Shown here one piece after another: positions 26,972 to 35,339 of a DNA stretch of 64,000 nucleotides. The first letter of the stretch is position 1. Each line of letters starts with the position of its first letter. This DNA is from Flavipsychrobacter sp. (GTDB taxonomy: Bacteria; Bacteroidota; Bacteroidia; Chitinophagales; Chitinophagaceae). The notes under the pieces were generated by a model. The model was given only the letters and a program-made list of their open reading frames with translations, was not told the origin of the DNA and ran no database searches. Location of the stretch: contig JAFIGV010000019.1 in assembly GCA_017849575.1 (NCBI GenBank), forward strand, positions 124,001-188,000, given 5' to 3'. The position numbers and the translations under genes were made by a program.

Positions 26972-27931
26972 TTGTCATTCTATCTCTACTTCATCCTGGC
27001 TGCTGTACTCTTTGGCCTCGAGCTGTTTTACTTTGCCATAGCAGAGCGCTATCGTATCGTTGATAAGCCCAATGAACGCAGCTCGCACAAGCACCCTACT
27101 ATACGCGGCGGCGGCATTATCTTCATCTTCGCGCTGATTTTGTTTTCTATCCTACATGGGGGTGCATTGCCTTTTTTGATGATTGCTTTGTTGTTGTCGG
27201 GTGGGGTGAGTTTTATTGACGATATCAGAAGTCTCCCCAACCGGACAAGATTTTTCGCTCACCTGATTTCAGCACTTCTTTTATTGTATCAGGCCGGCAT
27301 GTTTGCCTTGCCTCTGGGGTGGATTGTTGTGGTAACAGTGCTCATCATCGGTGTCATCAACGCCTACAATTTTATGGATGGCATCAACGGCATTACCGGT
27401 TTCTACAGTTTTGCCATCATTTTGCCCTTATACCTTTCCGAAAGCGATGACCTGCTGAAAGAGCTGCAGCTTTATATCATGATCGGGCTGCTGGTGTTTT
27501 TGTTTTTCAACGCCCGCAAGCGTGCTCGTTCTTTTGCCGGAGATGTAGGCAGCGTTTCCATGGCTGTGATCGTGCTTTTTTTACTCCTCAGCAGAATCTA
27601 TCGGGAAAGCAATATCAACTATGCGGGGTTTTTGCTCTTATATGGTGCAGACACCGTACTAACGATCATTCAACGTCTGTATCTCAGAGAAAATATTTTT
27701 AAGGCGCACCGCAGACATCTGTTTCAGCTATACTGCAACGAGTTTAAAAAGCCTCATCTTTTGGTCAGCGCCGCCTATGGTTTGATACAACTGGGCATTA
27801 ACTTCCTCATCCTCCGCCAATCCGGCAATGCCTGGACTTTGCCCACTCTGGTGCTTGTTGGTGGCAGTGTGTACATTGTACTCAAGTGGATGGCCTACCG
27901 TCGCATCAATAATCTTCCTGCCTCAAAATAA
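26972..27931 (+). CDS. Undecaprenyl-phosphate sugar-1-phosphate transferase (MraY/WecA family)
   Basis: A 319-residue membrane protein with about ten helices and the family's key motifs: DKPNERSSHKHPTIRGGG (about 30-47), SFIDDIRSLPNRTRF with the Asp pair (about 80-94), INAYNFMDGINGITG (about 128-142), FAGDVGS, and the cytoplasmic HRRHLFQ loop (about 245-251). It should load a sugar phosphate onto undecaprenyl phosphate to begin the repeat unit. The preceding SDR probably supplies its donor. The TTG start at 26972 is 11 bases after the previous stop. Confidence 0.92.
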   Translation: MSFYLYFILAAVLFGLELFYFAIAERYRIVDKPNERSSHKHPTIRGGGIIFIFALILFSILHGGALPFLMIALLLSGGVSFIDDIRSLPNRTRFFAHLISALLLLYQAGMFALPLGWIVVVTVLIIGVINAYNFMDGINGITGFYSFAIILPLYLSESDDLLKELQLYIMIGLLVFLFFNARKRARSFAGDVGSVSMAVIVLFLLLSRIYRESNINYAGFLLLYGADTVLTIIQRLYLRENIFKAHRRHLFQLYCNEFKKPHLLVSAAYGLIQLGINFLILRQSGNAWTLPTLVLVGGSVYIVLKWMAYRRINNLPASK

Positions 27932-27941
27932 CGAGCAAGCC

Positions 27942-28367
27942 TCAATACACTTCCCCTTCTTCGCCGTTAATTTCCGCTTTCATAAACTCGTTCGTGTTCG
28001 TCTGCTCATAGTCGGTGATCTTTACAATAAAGAACGCTATGAAAATGAGTGTGAGAAAAATACCAAGAACACGGTAAGGATAAAACTGTGTGGACAGTTT
28101 TCTATCTAAGAAAAAGCTTTTTCCCAGCGCAGCAATATTCAGCACATAGGCCACCGGAATCAAATAGCTGAGAATCCGGTTGAGATCGCTGCGCAAAAAA
28201 CCGTCCTTATTGCTATTATCGCCTGCGGCAAAATACACAAAGAATATCGCGAGATAAACGATGCAATAGATTGCAGTAGAGATAATGATCTGCTTCAGGC
28301 GTTTTACCTTTTTGCTTTTCTTTATCCGTTTGCGGTGGTGAGTCCTGTATAAGGCTGAAGAAGACAT
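27942..28367 (-). CDS. Hypothetical membrane protein
   Basis: A 141-residue protein on the opposite strand to the surrounding locus. It has a strongly basic N-terminus (HHRKRIKKSKKVKRLKQ), then three hydrophobic segments (about 27-47, 68-83 and 95-115) and an acidic tail (MKAEINGEEGEVY). The positive-inside rule puts the N-terminus in the cytoplasm. I do not recognise a family. It converges with the WecA-like gene, leaving ten bases between the stops. Confidence 0.6.
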   Translation of the reverse strand: MSSSALYRTHHRKRIKKSKKVKRLKQIIISTAIYCIVYLAIFFVYFAAGDNSNKDGFLRSDLNRILSYLIPVAYVLNIAALGKSFFLDRKLSTQFYPYRVLGIFLTLIFIAFFIVKITDYEQTNTNEFMKAEINGEEGEVY

Positions 28368-28469
28368 AGCAAGTTAGAGCGGCGTAAAGATCGAAAAAAA
28401 ATCGGTATTCTCATGGCTCTAACAGCCGTACGAAAGTTGAGATATTGCCTATCATTCATCTTCGCTGTC

Positions 28470-28477
28470 TATCTTTA
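28470..28477 (+). promoter_or_regulatory. Candidate -7 box upstream of the WbpB-like gene
   Basis: TATCTTTA lies 24 bases before the TTG at 28502, close to the TAnnTTTG consensus. It sits in the divergent gap after the minus-strand membrane protein, where a new + strand transcript must begin. It also argues that the longer frame starting at 28445 is not used. Confidence 0.4.
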
Positions 28478-28501
28478 AGGCCTAAAAACTCCTCCTTTGT
28501 T

Positions 28502-29521
28502 TTGAGTGCTATTCGATTTGTTATCATTGGCTGTGGCCGTATAGCCTGGCGTCATGCAGCCCATATTGCTGCCCGTGGCCGACTCATCGCTGTTTGCGAT
28601 ATCGACAAAGAACGAGCCGACCAACTGGCCCAACACTTTGATGCTCGTGCCTATTACACGCTTGATGACCTATTGCAGAAAGAGGAGCAAGTGGACGTGG
28701 CCGCAATTTGTACGCCCAATGGTTTGCATGCTTCACACGCCATTGCCTGCCTAAAGGCCGGGCTGCACGTATTGTGCGAAAAACCCATGGCCATTACTGT
28801 GGAAGACTGCGGAGAAATGATCAAGACTGCAGAAAAGGCAAACCGCCGGCTATTTGCGATCAAGCAAAACCGATTTAACCCACCGGTAGCTGCCGTGAAA
28901 CAACTGATTGATGAAGGAAGGCTCGGACGTATTTTCAGTGTACAACTGAGCTGCTTCTGGAATCGCGATGACGCATATTATCACCATTCCTGGAAGGGTA
29001 CGAAATTGCTTGACGGTGGTACTTTATTCACTCAGTTCAGTCACTTCATAGATTTGCTTTACTGGATGATCGGTGATGTGAAGAACGTCGAAGCCTACAT
29101 CGCAAATTATGCTCATCGGCACACCATCGAGTTCGAAGATACGGGTGTGGTGATCCTTCAGTTTTACAACGGTGTGATCGGCACGCTGAACTATACGGTC
29201 AATAGTCACCAGCAGAATATGGAGGGCTCTCTTACCATTTTTGCGGAAAAAGGCACGGTAAAAATAGGCGGCCAGTACCTCAACGAGCTGGAATATCAGA
29301 ATATAGAAGGTTATCAGATTGAACACCTTCCGGAAGGGAATAAGGCGAATAATTACGGCAGTTATCAGGGGTCAATGAGTAACCACGATAAGGTGTATGA
29401 CAATCTTATCGATGTGCTGACGAACAATGCTGCTATCAGTACCAATTCTTTCGAAGGGTTGAAGACGGTCGAGATCATTGGAAAGATTTACGCCGCTGCA
29501 CATACCATTCAGATTACTTAG
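28502..29521 (+). CDS. Gfo/Idh/MocA oxidoreductase, WbpB/WlbA-like (UDP-GlcNAcA 3-dehydrogenase)
   Basis: A 339-residue protein with the Rossmann start FVIIGCGRIAWRH, the LCEKPMAI block (about 96-103, conserved Lys) and the C-terminal features of the WbpB/WlbA subgroup: KQNRFNPPVAAVK, HHSWKGTKLLDGGTLFTQFSHF, EFEDTGVVIL and GSLTIFAEKGTVKIGG. This group oxidises UDP-N-acetylglucosaminuronate at C3, the step before amination to 2,3-diamino sugars. The in-frame start at 28445 adds 19 unrelated residues; TTG 28502 fits the family N-terminus. It is followed after ten bases by a matching WbpD-like acetyltransferase. Confidence 0.85.
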   Translation: MSAIRFVIIGCGRIAWRHAAHIAARGRLIAVCDIDKERADQLAQHFDARAYYTLDDLLQKEEQVDVAAICTPNGLHASHAIACLKAGLHVLCEKPMAITVEDCGEMIKTAEKANRRLFAIKQNRFNPPVAAVKQLIDEGRLGRIFSVQLSCFWNRDDAYYHHSWKGTKLLDGGTLFTQFSHFIDLLYWMIGDVKNVEAYIANYAHRHTIEFEDTGVVILQFYNGVIGTLNYTVNSHQQNMEGSLTIFAEKGTVKIGGQYLNELEYQNIEGYQIEHLPEGNKANNYGSYQGSMSNHDKVYDNLIDVLTNNAAISTNSFEGLKTVEIIGKIYAAAHTIQIT

Positions 29522-29531
29522 TATTTTATCA

Positions 29532-30002
29532 ATGAGCCAACCAAATATCTACACAGCCAGGATTATTGACGTCCGTTTTGGAGAACGGGTAAAGATCGTG
29601 GAGCCTGTAAACCTTTATGGTTGCAGTATTGGCTCAGATTGCTTTATCGGACCTTTTACCGAAGTGCAGAAAGATGTGAACATTGGTAACCGGGTTAAAA
29701 TCCAGTCGCATAGCTTTATTTGTGAGCTCGTATCTATAGGTGATGATTGCTTTATCGGTCATGGTGTAATGTTCATCAACGATCTTTTCGGCACGGGTGG
29801 GCCCGCGGGTGGAGACCGTACCTTATGGAAGCAAACCCGCATTGGCAATAAAGTGTCTATTGGCAGCAATGCTACCATACTCCCTGTTACGATCTGCGAC
29901 CATGTAGTGATCGGGGCAGGCAGTGTGGTTACCAAAAGTATTGTGAAACCTGGTGTGTATGCCGGCAATCCCGCTCGTTTTTTAAGAGCTTTGCAGCCTT
30001 AA
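29532..30002 (+). CDS. WbpD-like N-acetyltransferase (hexapeptide beta-helix)
   Basis: A 156-residue left-handed beta-helix protein with repeats SIGSDCFIGPFTEV, NIGNRVKIQSHSFI, SIGDDCFIGHGVMFIND and RIGNKVSIGSNATI. It ends in VYAGNPARFLR, the usual close of sugar N-acetyltransferases. The CFIGHGVMFINDLF segment marks the WbpD/WxcM-N type. It should use acetyl-CoA to acetylate the 3-amino group of a UDP-2-acetamido-3-amino-glucuronate made with the upstream dehydrogenase and an aminotransferase, which is not in this window. ATG 29532 is chosen; a longer frame from 29478 overlaps the upstream gene. Confidence 0.87.
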   Translation: MSQPNIYTARIIDVRFGERVKIVEPVNLYGCSIGSDCFIGPFTEVQKDVNIGNRVKIQSHSFICELVSIGDDCFIGHGVMFINDLFGTGGPAGGDRTLWKQTRIGNKVSIGSNATILPVTICDHVVIGAGSVVTKSIVKPGVYAGNPARFLRALQP

Positions 30003-30006
30003 GCTC

Positions 30007-30729
30007 ATGCCACTCACTTTTGCCCATCCTGCAGCCGTGTTGCCTGCGCGGTGGCTGCCCCGGACCTGGTATTCGTGGACGGCGCTGATCGTAGGTAGTG
30101 TTATTCCCGATTTTGAAGCCTTCATCAAACTGGGGGGATTGAAGCAGTTCAGCCATTCCTGGTGGGGCATGTTTGCTTTCGATCTCCCGCTGGGCCTTGC
30201 AGTGGTCTTGCTTTTTCACGCCGTCGTTAAGGATCCGCTGGTCAACCATCTGCCGAGGTATTATGCCGATCGTTTTCACGAGGTAGAACCGGTACACTGG
30301 AGGTCGCAATTGTTACAAAGGCTTCCGGTTCTGTTGTTATGCCTTCTGATCGGTTGTACCACTCATTTGCTTTGGGATCGATTTACCCATACCGATACCT
30401 ATACGTATCATCAAAAAGTAGGTTTGGAACTCAATCCCGAGCAAGAGACAGAAGCAAGAGTGATTCTTCAGTGGTTGAGCAGCATCGCCGGCATCGTCTT
30501 GATCTGCTGGCAAATCCACATATTGCCGAGGAGCACTTTTGTTCGCCAGAAGTATTGGCGCTATTACTGGTATAACGTGGCAGGTGTAGCAGGGCTTTTA
30601 CTTTTTATTCGCACCCGCTTTTACTACTGGGGAGACGACCTCATCAACACTGCCATTGCAGGCGTGCTGCTTGGGGTGATCCTTTCTTCGCTGGTTGAGC
30701 AAAGAAAGCGCAGAAAACTTAGCCGATGA
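30007..30729 (+). CDS. DUF4184 family membrane protein
   Basis: A 240-residue integral membrane protein starting MPLTFAHPAAVLPARW, with GSVIPDFEAFI (about 34-44) and LIGCTTHLLWDRFTH (about 113-127). These conserved His/Asp-containing blocks define DUF4184 and resemble membrane-bound metal-dependent hydrolases. About six helices are predicted. Its function is unknown. It starts four bases after the acetyltransferase gene, so it may be read from the same transcript. Its last 11 bases overlap the end of dxs on the other strand. Confidence 0.85.
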   Translation: MPLTFAHPAAVLPARWLPRTWYSWTALIVGSVIPDFEAFIKLGGLKQFSHSWWGMFAFDLPLGLAVVLLFHAVVKDPLVNHLPRYYADRFHEVEPVHWRSQLLQRLPVLLLCLLIGCTTHLLWDRFTHTDTYTYHQKVGLELNPEQETEARVILQWLSSIAGIVLICWQIHILPRSTFVRQKYWRYYWYNVAGVAGLLLFIRTRFYYWGDDLINTAIAGVLLGVILSSLVEQRKRRKLSR

Positions 30730-32653
30730 ACTCTTTCTCCCGTATCCGTACCGGGCTCAGGCTTCTCACCGTTTCTACAATGGCCTGCGCATCGTAATGG
30801 CATTCGCGATGTAACTCTTCAGGTTTTCCATGTTCCACTATCCGGTCCGGAATGCCGAGCATGTGTACACTTACTTTGTATTGATGTGCGTTGAAAAACT
30901 CAAGTACCGCGCTTCCGAATCCTCCCACAATAGTACCGTCTTCCACAGTCACTACTTTCTGGAAATTTTTCGCAATATCGTGTAGCAGGGCTTCATCGAG
31001 AGGCTTGGCGAAGCGCATATCGTAGTGAGCCGGGTTGAGGCCGTCGGTTGCCAGTGTTTTGCAGGCCTCCACGGCAAAATTTCCGGGATGTCCGATACTG
31101 AGGATGGCAACGTCTTTCCCTGATTTTATTTTCCTGCCTTTGCCGATTTCTATTTTTTCCATTCGGGTGCGCCACTCGGGCATGACACCGGTTCCTCTGG
31201 GGTAACGAATCACAATAGGCGCATTTGTTTCGTCCAACTGAGCCGTGTACATCAGATTGCGGAGTTCTGCTTCATTCATGGGTGCACTTACCACCATATT
31301 TGGGATGCAGCGCATGTAGGCAATATCGTAGGCGCCATGGTGTGTCGGTCCGTCGTCTCCCACCAGCCCGGCGCGATCGAGACAAAAAACTACCGGCAGT
31401 TTCTGGATGGCTACGTCATGCACCACCATGTCGTAAGCACGTTGCATAAAGGAGCTGTAGATATTGCAGAATACTTTCATGCCTCGGGTGGCCAGACCGG
31501 CGCTAAGGGTCACCGCATGTTGTTCGGCAATGCCCACGTCCAGTGCCCGGTCGGGCATCAGCTCCATCATGTATTTCAAAGAACATCCGGAAGGCATAGC
31601 AGGCGTTATACCCATGATCTTTGGATTTTCCTTGGCAAGCTCTACTATGGTGTGACCAAAAACATCCTGATATTTCGGAGGTTCCGGCACTGTAATTATT
31701 TTCTTGTTGATTTTACCCGTTATCTTGTCGAAAGTGCCGGGTGCATGCCAAAGAGTTTGATCCTTTTCCGCAAGCTCATATCCTTTTCCCTTCACTGTTT
31801 TGATGTGCAATAATTTTGGCCCGGGTATGTCTTTAAGGTCTTCCAATATCTCTGCAAGCTTCAAGACATTGTGGCCATCAATAGGCCCGAAGTACCGGAG
31901 CCCGAGCGCTTCGAACAGATTGCTCGATTTTGAAATTACGCCCTTCACACTGGCCTCGATTTTTGAGGCGAGTTCCCGCTGGAAATCCGCGTAAGGCAGC
32001 TTGCCCAAAAACTTCCATACATCGTCCCGAAACTTGTTCCAGCTATGTGAAGTGGTAATGTCCGTAAGGTATTCTTTCAGGGCGCCCACATTCGGGTCGA
32101 TAGACATGTTATTGTCGTTAAGCACAATCAGCAGGTTGCTGTTGCTTACACCGGCATGGTTGAGTGCTTCAAAGGGAAGCCCCGCCGTCATGGCACCGTC
32201 GCCGATAATGGCTACATGCTGCCGGTTTTCTGCGCCCTGTAACTTTGACGCTATGGCCATACCCAGCGCAGCCGAAATAGATGTTGAAGAATGCCCTACG
32301 CCAAAAGCATCATATTCGCTCTCACTTCTCTTAGGGAATCCGCTCAGACCTCCGTATTTGCGATTGGTATGAAAAACCTTACGGCGGCCGGTAAGTATTT
32401 TGTGGCCATAGGCCTGATGACCTACATCCCATACCAACTGATCATCGGGAGTATTGAACACATAATGCAAGGCAACGGTAAGCTCTACCACGCCCAGGCT
32501 GGCACCGAAGTGGCCACCATGCACACTAACACAGTCAATAATAAACTGCCGTAGTTCGTTACATACCTGCTGCAACTGCGTCCTGTCGAGCGTTTTCAGG
32601 TCAGCGGGGGTATTGATCTGACTCAAAAGCGGTCCTGTGGCGATTTCTCCCAT
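30719..32653 (-). CDS. dxs: 1-deoxy-D-xylulose-5-phosphate synthase
   Basis: A 644-residue thiamin-diphosphate enzyme that joins pyruvate and glyceraldehyde 3-phosphate, the first step of the MEP isoprenoid pathway. It shows GGHFGASLGVVELTVALH, the ThDP motif GDGAMTAGLPFEALNHAG with LNDNNMSIDPNVG (about 148-185), the transketolase pyrimidine domain with DRAGLVGDDGPTHHGAYD, and a normal C-terminal domain. ATG 32653 is the start; a TTG two codons upstream is less likely. It shares a 163-bp divergent upstream region with the CPBP gene. Isoprenoids made here also feed the undecaprenyl carrier used by the glycan locus. Confidence 0.97.
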   Translation of the reverse strand: MGEIATGPLLSQINTPADLKTLDRTQLQQVCNELRQFIIDCVSVHGGHFGASLGVVELTVALHYVFNTPDDQLVWDVGHQAYGHKILTGRRKVFHTNRKYGGLSGFPKRSESEYDAFGVGHSSTSISAALGMAIASKLQGAENRQHVAIIGDGAMTAGLPFEALNHAGVSNSNLLIVLNDNNMSIDPNVGALKEYLTDITTSHSWNKFRDDVWKFLGKLPYADFQRELASKIEASVKGVISKSSNLFEALGLRYFGPIDGHNVLKLAEILEDLKDIPGPKLLHIKTVKGKGYELAEKDQTLWHAPGTFDKITGKINKKIITVPEPPKYQDVFGHTIVELAKENPKIMGITPAMPSGCSLKYMMELMPDRALDVGIAEQHAVTLSAGLATRGMKVFCNIYSSFMQRAYDMVVHDVAIQKLPVVFCLDRAGLVGDDGPTHHGAYDIAYMRCIPNMVVSAPMNEAELRNLMYTAQLDETNAPIVIRYPRGTGVMPEWRTRMEKIEIGKGRKIKSGKDVAILSIGHPGNFAVEACKTLATDGLNPAHYDMRFAKPLDEALLHDIAKNFQKVVTVEDGTIVGGFGSAVLEFFNAHQYKVSVHMLGIPDRIVEHGKPEELHRECHYDAQAIVETVRSLSPVRIREKEFIG

Positions 32654-32791
32654 GGTCAAGATTGCGAATAAACGTTCAAAAATAAGAAAATTAGGGATGC
32701 TTCGGAGCTATACAACAGATGGTGGGTTCAAATGTTTGTTAATACAGAAGCACAGTTGTAGGATCAAATGGAGCGGCAAAGCGGAGACCCT

Positions 32792-32799
32792 TACCTTCG
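32792..32799 (+). promoter_or_regulatory. Candidate -7 box upstream of the CPBP gene
   Basis: TACCTTCG is 17 bases before the ATG at 32817, in the divergent gap with dxs. One mismatch to TAnnTTTG. The short leader is typical of promoters seen elsewhere in this window. Confidence 0.4.
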
Positions 32800-32816
32800 T
32801 GGCGCAAAATACTCTC

Positions 32817-33755
32817 ATGTTCAACCGATACTGGCGTTCCTATAATTGGTTTTTTCAACTGGTTCAGTTCATCATACTCATTGCGGTGCTTGCTTCATTT
32901 TTTGTGCTGGCAATCGTTCCGCTCGTGCTCAATGTTTCGCATGTATCGGCGCCACAGATCATGAGCCTGTCGGAAAAAAGCCCACGACAGGTAATAGACA
33001 TTGCCATGTGGGTGCAGGCTATTTCCACTGCCGGTATTTTCCTGTTGCCGCCGCTTATGTTTGCCTATTTCACTCATCCCCGCCCTATGCGCTATCTCGG
33101 CATGGTGCCGCCGGTCAGGGCCATCCACTGGCTGCTCGCTCCGCTGGCGCTGGTGTCGGCAACGCCTATGTTTCTATTTTTGGCAGAGCTTGTGGGTCAT
33201 CTGAATTTTGGCGCAGCGGTAAAGGAACAGCAAGCGGCTAACGAACGCATTTTTGGCGCCATGCTTTCCGGCCATACAACGTTTCAGTTTTTGCTTTCTT
33301 TTCTGGTGCTGGCCCTGCTTCCCGGCATAGGCGAAGAGCTTTTTTTCAGAGGCATACTGATGCGCTTTGCCGCCAAAAGAAGCCGGTCAGTCTTTTTTCC
33401 CATGGCACTCTCGGCTGTGCTGTTTGCTGTAATGCACACTAATCCTTACGGCATGCTGTCTATCTTCCTGGCGGGCTTACTCCTTGCATTTATCTACTAT
33501 GCTACCGGTTCTCTATGGTGTGCTATGCTGGCGCATATTTGCTATAATGGTCTTCAGGTGGTCGTCAGTTATGCCGCAAAAGAGAGTTCTGTGTTCCGGA
33601 GTATTTCCGAGCAAAACCATGTGCCGCTTTCCTGGCTACTGGTGGGTAATATAGTGTTCATTATCGTGATGGTTTTGCTTTGGATAACACGTAAGCCACT
33701 CAGTAACGACTGGAGCGAGGACTATGCTCCGGAGGAACTAATAGAAGAAGCTTAA
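32817..33755 (+). CDS. CPBP family intramembrane glutamic endopeptidase
   Basis: A 312-residue membrane protein with about eight helices. It has the CPBP (Abi, CAAX-protease-like) motifs: GIGEELFFRGILMRF (paired Glu and Arg, about 170-184), FAVMHTNPYG (catalytic His, about 203-212) and MLAHICYNGL (about 238-247). Members cleave or process membrane peptides; no substrate can be assigned. The conserved part starts at MFNRYW; an in-frame extension to 32637 covers the intergenic region and is rejected. It is followed closely by cdsA and psd. Confidence 0.88.
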   Translation: MFNRYWRSYNWFFQLVQFIILIAVLASFFVLAIVPLVLNVSHVSAPQIMSLSEKSPRQVIDIAMWVQAISTAGIFLLPPLMFAYFTHPRPMRYLGMVPPVRAIHWLLAPLALVSATPMFLFLAELVGHLNFGAAVKEQQAANERIFGAMLSGHTTFQFLLSFLVLALLPGIGEELFFRGILMRFAAKRSRSVFFPMALSAVLFAVMHTNPYGMLSIFLAGLLLAFIYYATGSLWCAMLAHICYNGLQVVVSYAAKESSVFRSISEQNHVPLSWLLVGNIVFIIVMVLLWITRKPLSNDWSEDYAPEELIEEA

Positions 33756-33763
33756 TAATTTTG
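33756..33763 (+). promoter_or_regulatory. Candidate -7 box upstream of cdsA
   Basis: TAATTTTG matches TAnnTTTG exactly and lies 19 bases before the ATG at 33783, right after the CPBP stop codon. It may give cdsA its own promoter in addition to read-through. Confidence 0.45.
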
Positions 33764-33782
33764 TTGCCTAAATTTTTTTAGA

Positions 33783-34619
33783 ATGGCGCTGCACTGGCCA
33801 ACTTTTTTTACCCGCCTCGGAAGCGCTATTGTTTTTTCTGCGCTCATGATGACGGGTCTATTATGGACACCCTGGGCTTTTCTGCTGCTCACCGCGCTCA
33901 TTCAGTTCCTGTGTCTCAGGGAGTTTTTTCGTTTAATGCCCAAAATATTTTCTGCATCGCAAACGCCATGGTGGATGCAGGGGGCAGTTCAGCTTTTTGC
34001 ACTGGCGCTTTTACTGCTGCTGGGGTATAATGGGCACGGCACAAATACCTGGTTTCCCGCCCTGCTGTTTGTGCCCGTACTTTTGTTTTTGTCGGGGGTG
34101 CTTGCTAAAAGGACTTTTTTGCTGGAAGGCCTGCAAAGTTTTGGTGCACTGTTTTACATCGTACTTCCGTTTTTGCTTTTTTGGGAGCTGCGCAGCATCA
34201 GCATCATCATTCCTCTCGCGCTGGTACTTATGATCTGGATGAACGATACGATGGCTTATCTCGTAGGCTCATTTATCGGAAAAACACCCTTTTCAAAAAT
34301 ATCTCCGAAAAAAACATGGGAAGGAACAGCAGGAGGCGCGATATTAACTATTGCCGGCGCGGGCATCTGGGGTTATTATAGTCCTTATTATCGCATGGTC
34401 GACTGGATGGCGTTGGCATTGTGTGCATCCGTGGCCGGAACTGCGGGCGATTTGCTGGAATCTAAATTGAAAAGGCTCGCTGATGTGAAAGACAGCGGCA
34501 CACTGATGCCCGGGCATGGCGGCGCGCTCGATCGGTTCGATTCGCTGCTCGTAGCTACGCCATTTGCTTTTTGTTATGCCTATCTTTTTATGCCACCGGT
34601 GCCCTTGATTATTTTTTAA
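33783..34619 (+). CDS. cdsA: Phosphatidate cytidylyltransferase (CDP-diacylglycerol synthase)
   Basis: A 278-residue membrane enzyme with about eight helices and the CdsA signature near the C-terminus: ISPKKTWEGTAGG (about 176-188) and VKDSGTLMPGHGGALDRFDSL (about 236-256), which bind CTP and metal. It converts phosphatidic acid and CTP into CDP-diacylglycerol for phospholipid synthesis. The next gene is psd, a later step in the same pathway, so the pair forms a phospholipid unit. Confidence 0.95.
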   Translation: MALHWPTFFTRLGSAIVFSALMMTGLLWTPWAFLLLTALIQFLCLREFFRLMPKIFSASQTPWWMQGAVQLFALALLLLLGYNGHGTNTWFPALLFVPVLLFLSGVLAKRTFLLEGLQSFGALFYIVLPFLLFWELRSISIIIPLALVLMIWMNDTMAYLVGSFIGKTPFSKISPKKTWEGTAGGAILTIAGAGIWGYYSPYYRMVDWMALALCASVAGTAGDLLESKLKRLADVKDSGTLMPGHGGALDRFDSLLVATPFAFCYAYLFMPPVPLIIF

Positions 34620-34623
34620 AAAT

Positions 34624-34631
34624 TAATTTCG
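34624..34631 (+). promoter_or_regulatory. Candidate -7 box upstream of psd
   Basis: TAATTTCG, one mismatch to TAnnTTTG, is 17 bases before the ATG at 34649 in the 29-bp gap between cdsA and psd. Confidence 0.35.
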
Positions 34632-34648
34632 CCCCTCAATTTTCAACA

Positions 34649-35305
34649 ATGCGCATTCACCGCGAAGGTTACAAATACATTATTATTGCTACAGTCACCT
34701 GGGCACTGCTGGGCTTTTTTTCCTGGAAAGTACTTGCCCCCTTTCCCCTGATTTTTGGAATACTGCAGTTTATCTTGTTTCTGTTGTGGTTTTGGATCAT
34801 CTGGTTTTTCCGTCTTCCCAATCGCGTGTTTTCGGCGGGCGAACAGCTTGCTATAGCGCCTGCCGATGGCAAAGTGGTGGTGATTGAAGAAACTTTTGAG
34901 CCCGAATATTTTAAGGACAAAAGATTGCAGGTATCTATTTTTATGTCGCCACTCAATGTGCATGTCAATCGCAATCCTATCAGTGGCGAAGTGAAGTACA
35001 TGAAATACCATCCCGGAAAATATCTTGTGGCCTGGCATCCTAAATCTTCTACCGAAAATGAGCGTACTACCATGGTCATTGGCAACCCCAAAGCTGAATT
35101 GCTGGTGCGGCAGATTGCTGGTGCATTGGCACGAAGGATTTGTTACTACGTTAAAGAGGGCGATCAGGTGCAGCAAAACGACGAATTTGGATTCATCCGC
35201 TTTGGTTCGCGGGTGGATCTTTTTTTCCCGTTGGGTACCCAAATAGATGTTAAAATTGGGCAAACTGTGCAGGGCGGCATCACCACCATCGCACATTTAT
35301 CCTAA
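34649..35305 (+). CDS. psd: Phosphatidylserine decarboxylase, short (archaeal-type) form
   Basis: A 218-residue proenzyme with two N-terminal membrane segments (about 11-28 and 31-51), then the catalytic domain: LAIAPADGKVVVIEE (about 67-81), IFMSPLNVHVNRNPISG (about 98-114) and GFIRFGSRVDLFFP (about 182-195). The Gly-Ser bond in FGS is the expected self-cleavage site that makes the pyruvoyl group. The enzyme makes phosphatidylethanolamine. ATG 34649 is used; the frame extending to 34571 lies within cdsA. Confidence 0.94.
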   Translation: MRIHREGYKYIIIATVTWALLGFFSWKVLAPFPLIFGILQFILFLLWFWIIWFFRLPNRVFSAGEQLAIAPADGKVVVIEETFEPEYFKDKRLQVSIFMSPLNVHVNRNPISGEVKYMKYHPGKYLVAWHPKSSTENERTTMVIGNPKAELLVRQIAGALARRICYYVKEGDQVQQNDEFGFIRFGSRVDLFFPLGTQIDVKIGQTVQGGITTIAHLS

Positions 35306-35311
35306 TAATCG

Positions 35312-35319
35312 TATCTTCG
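35312..35319 (+). promoter_or_regulatory. Candidate -7 box upstream of the Cys/Lys-rich protein
   Basis: TATCTTCG is 20 bases before the ATG at 35340, in the only gap between psd and this small gene, so the gene probably has its own promoter. Confidence 0.4.
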
Positions 35320-35339
35320 GTTCACTAAAATATAATGCA

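Noticed and set aside
28445-28501. N-terminal extension of the WbpB-like protein from 28445
   Set aside because: The extra 19 residues do not resemble the family and the region contains a -7 box, so it is treated as untranslated.
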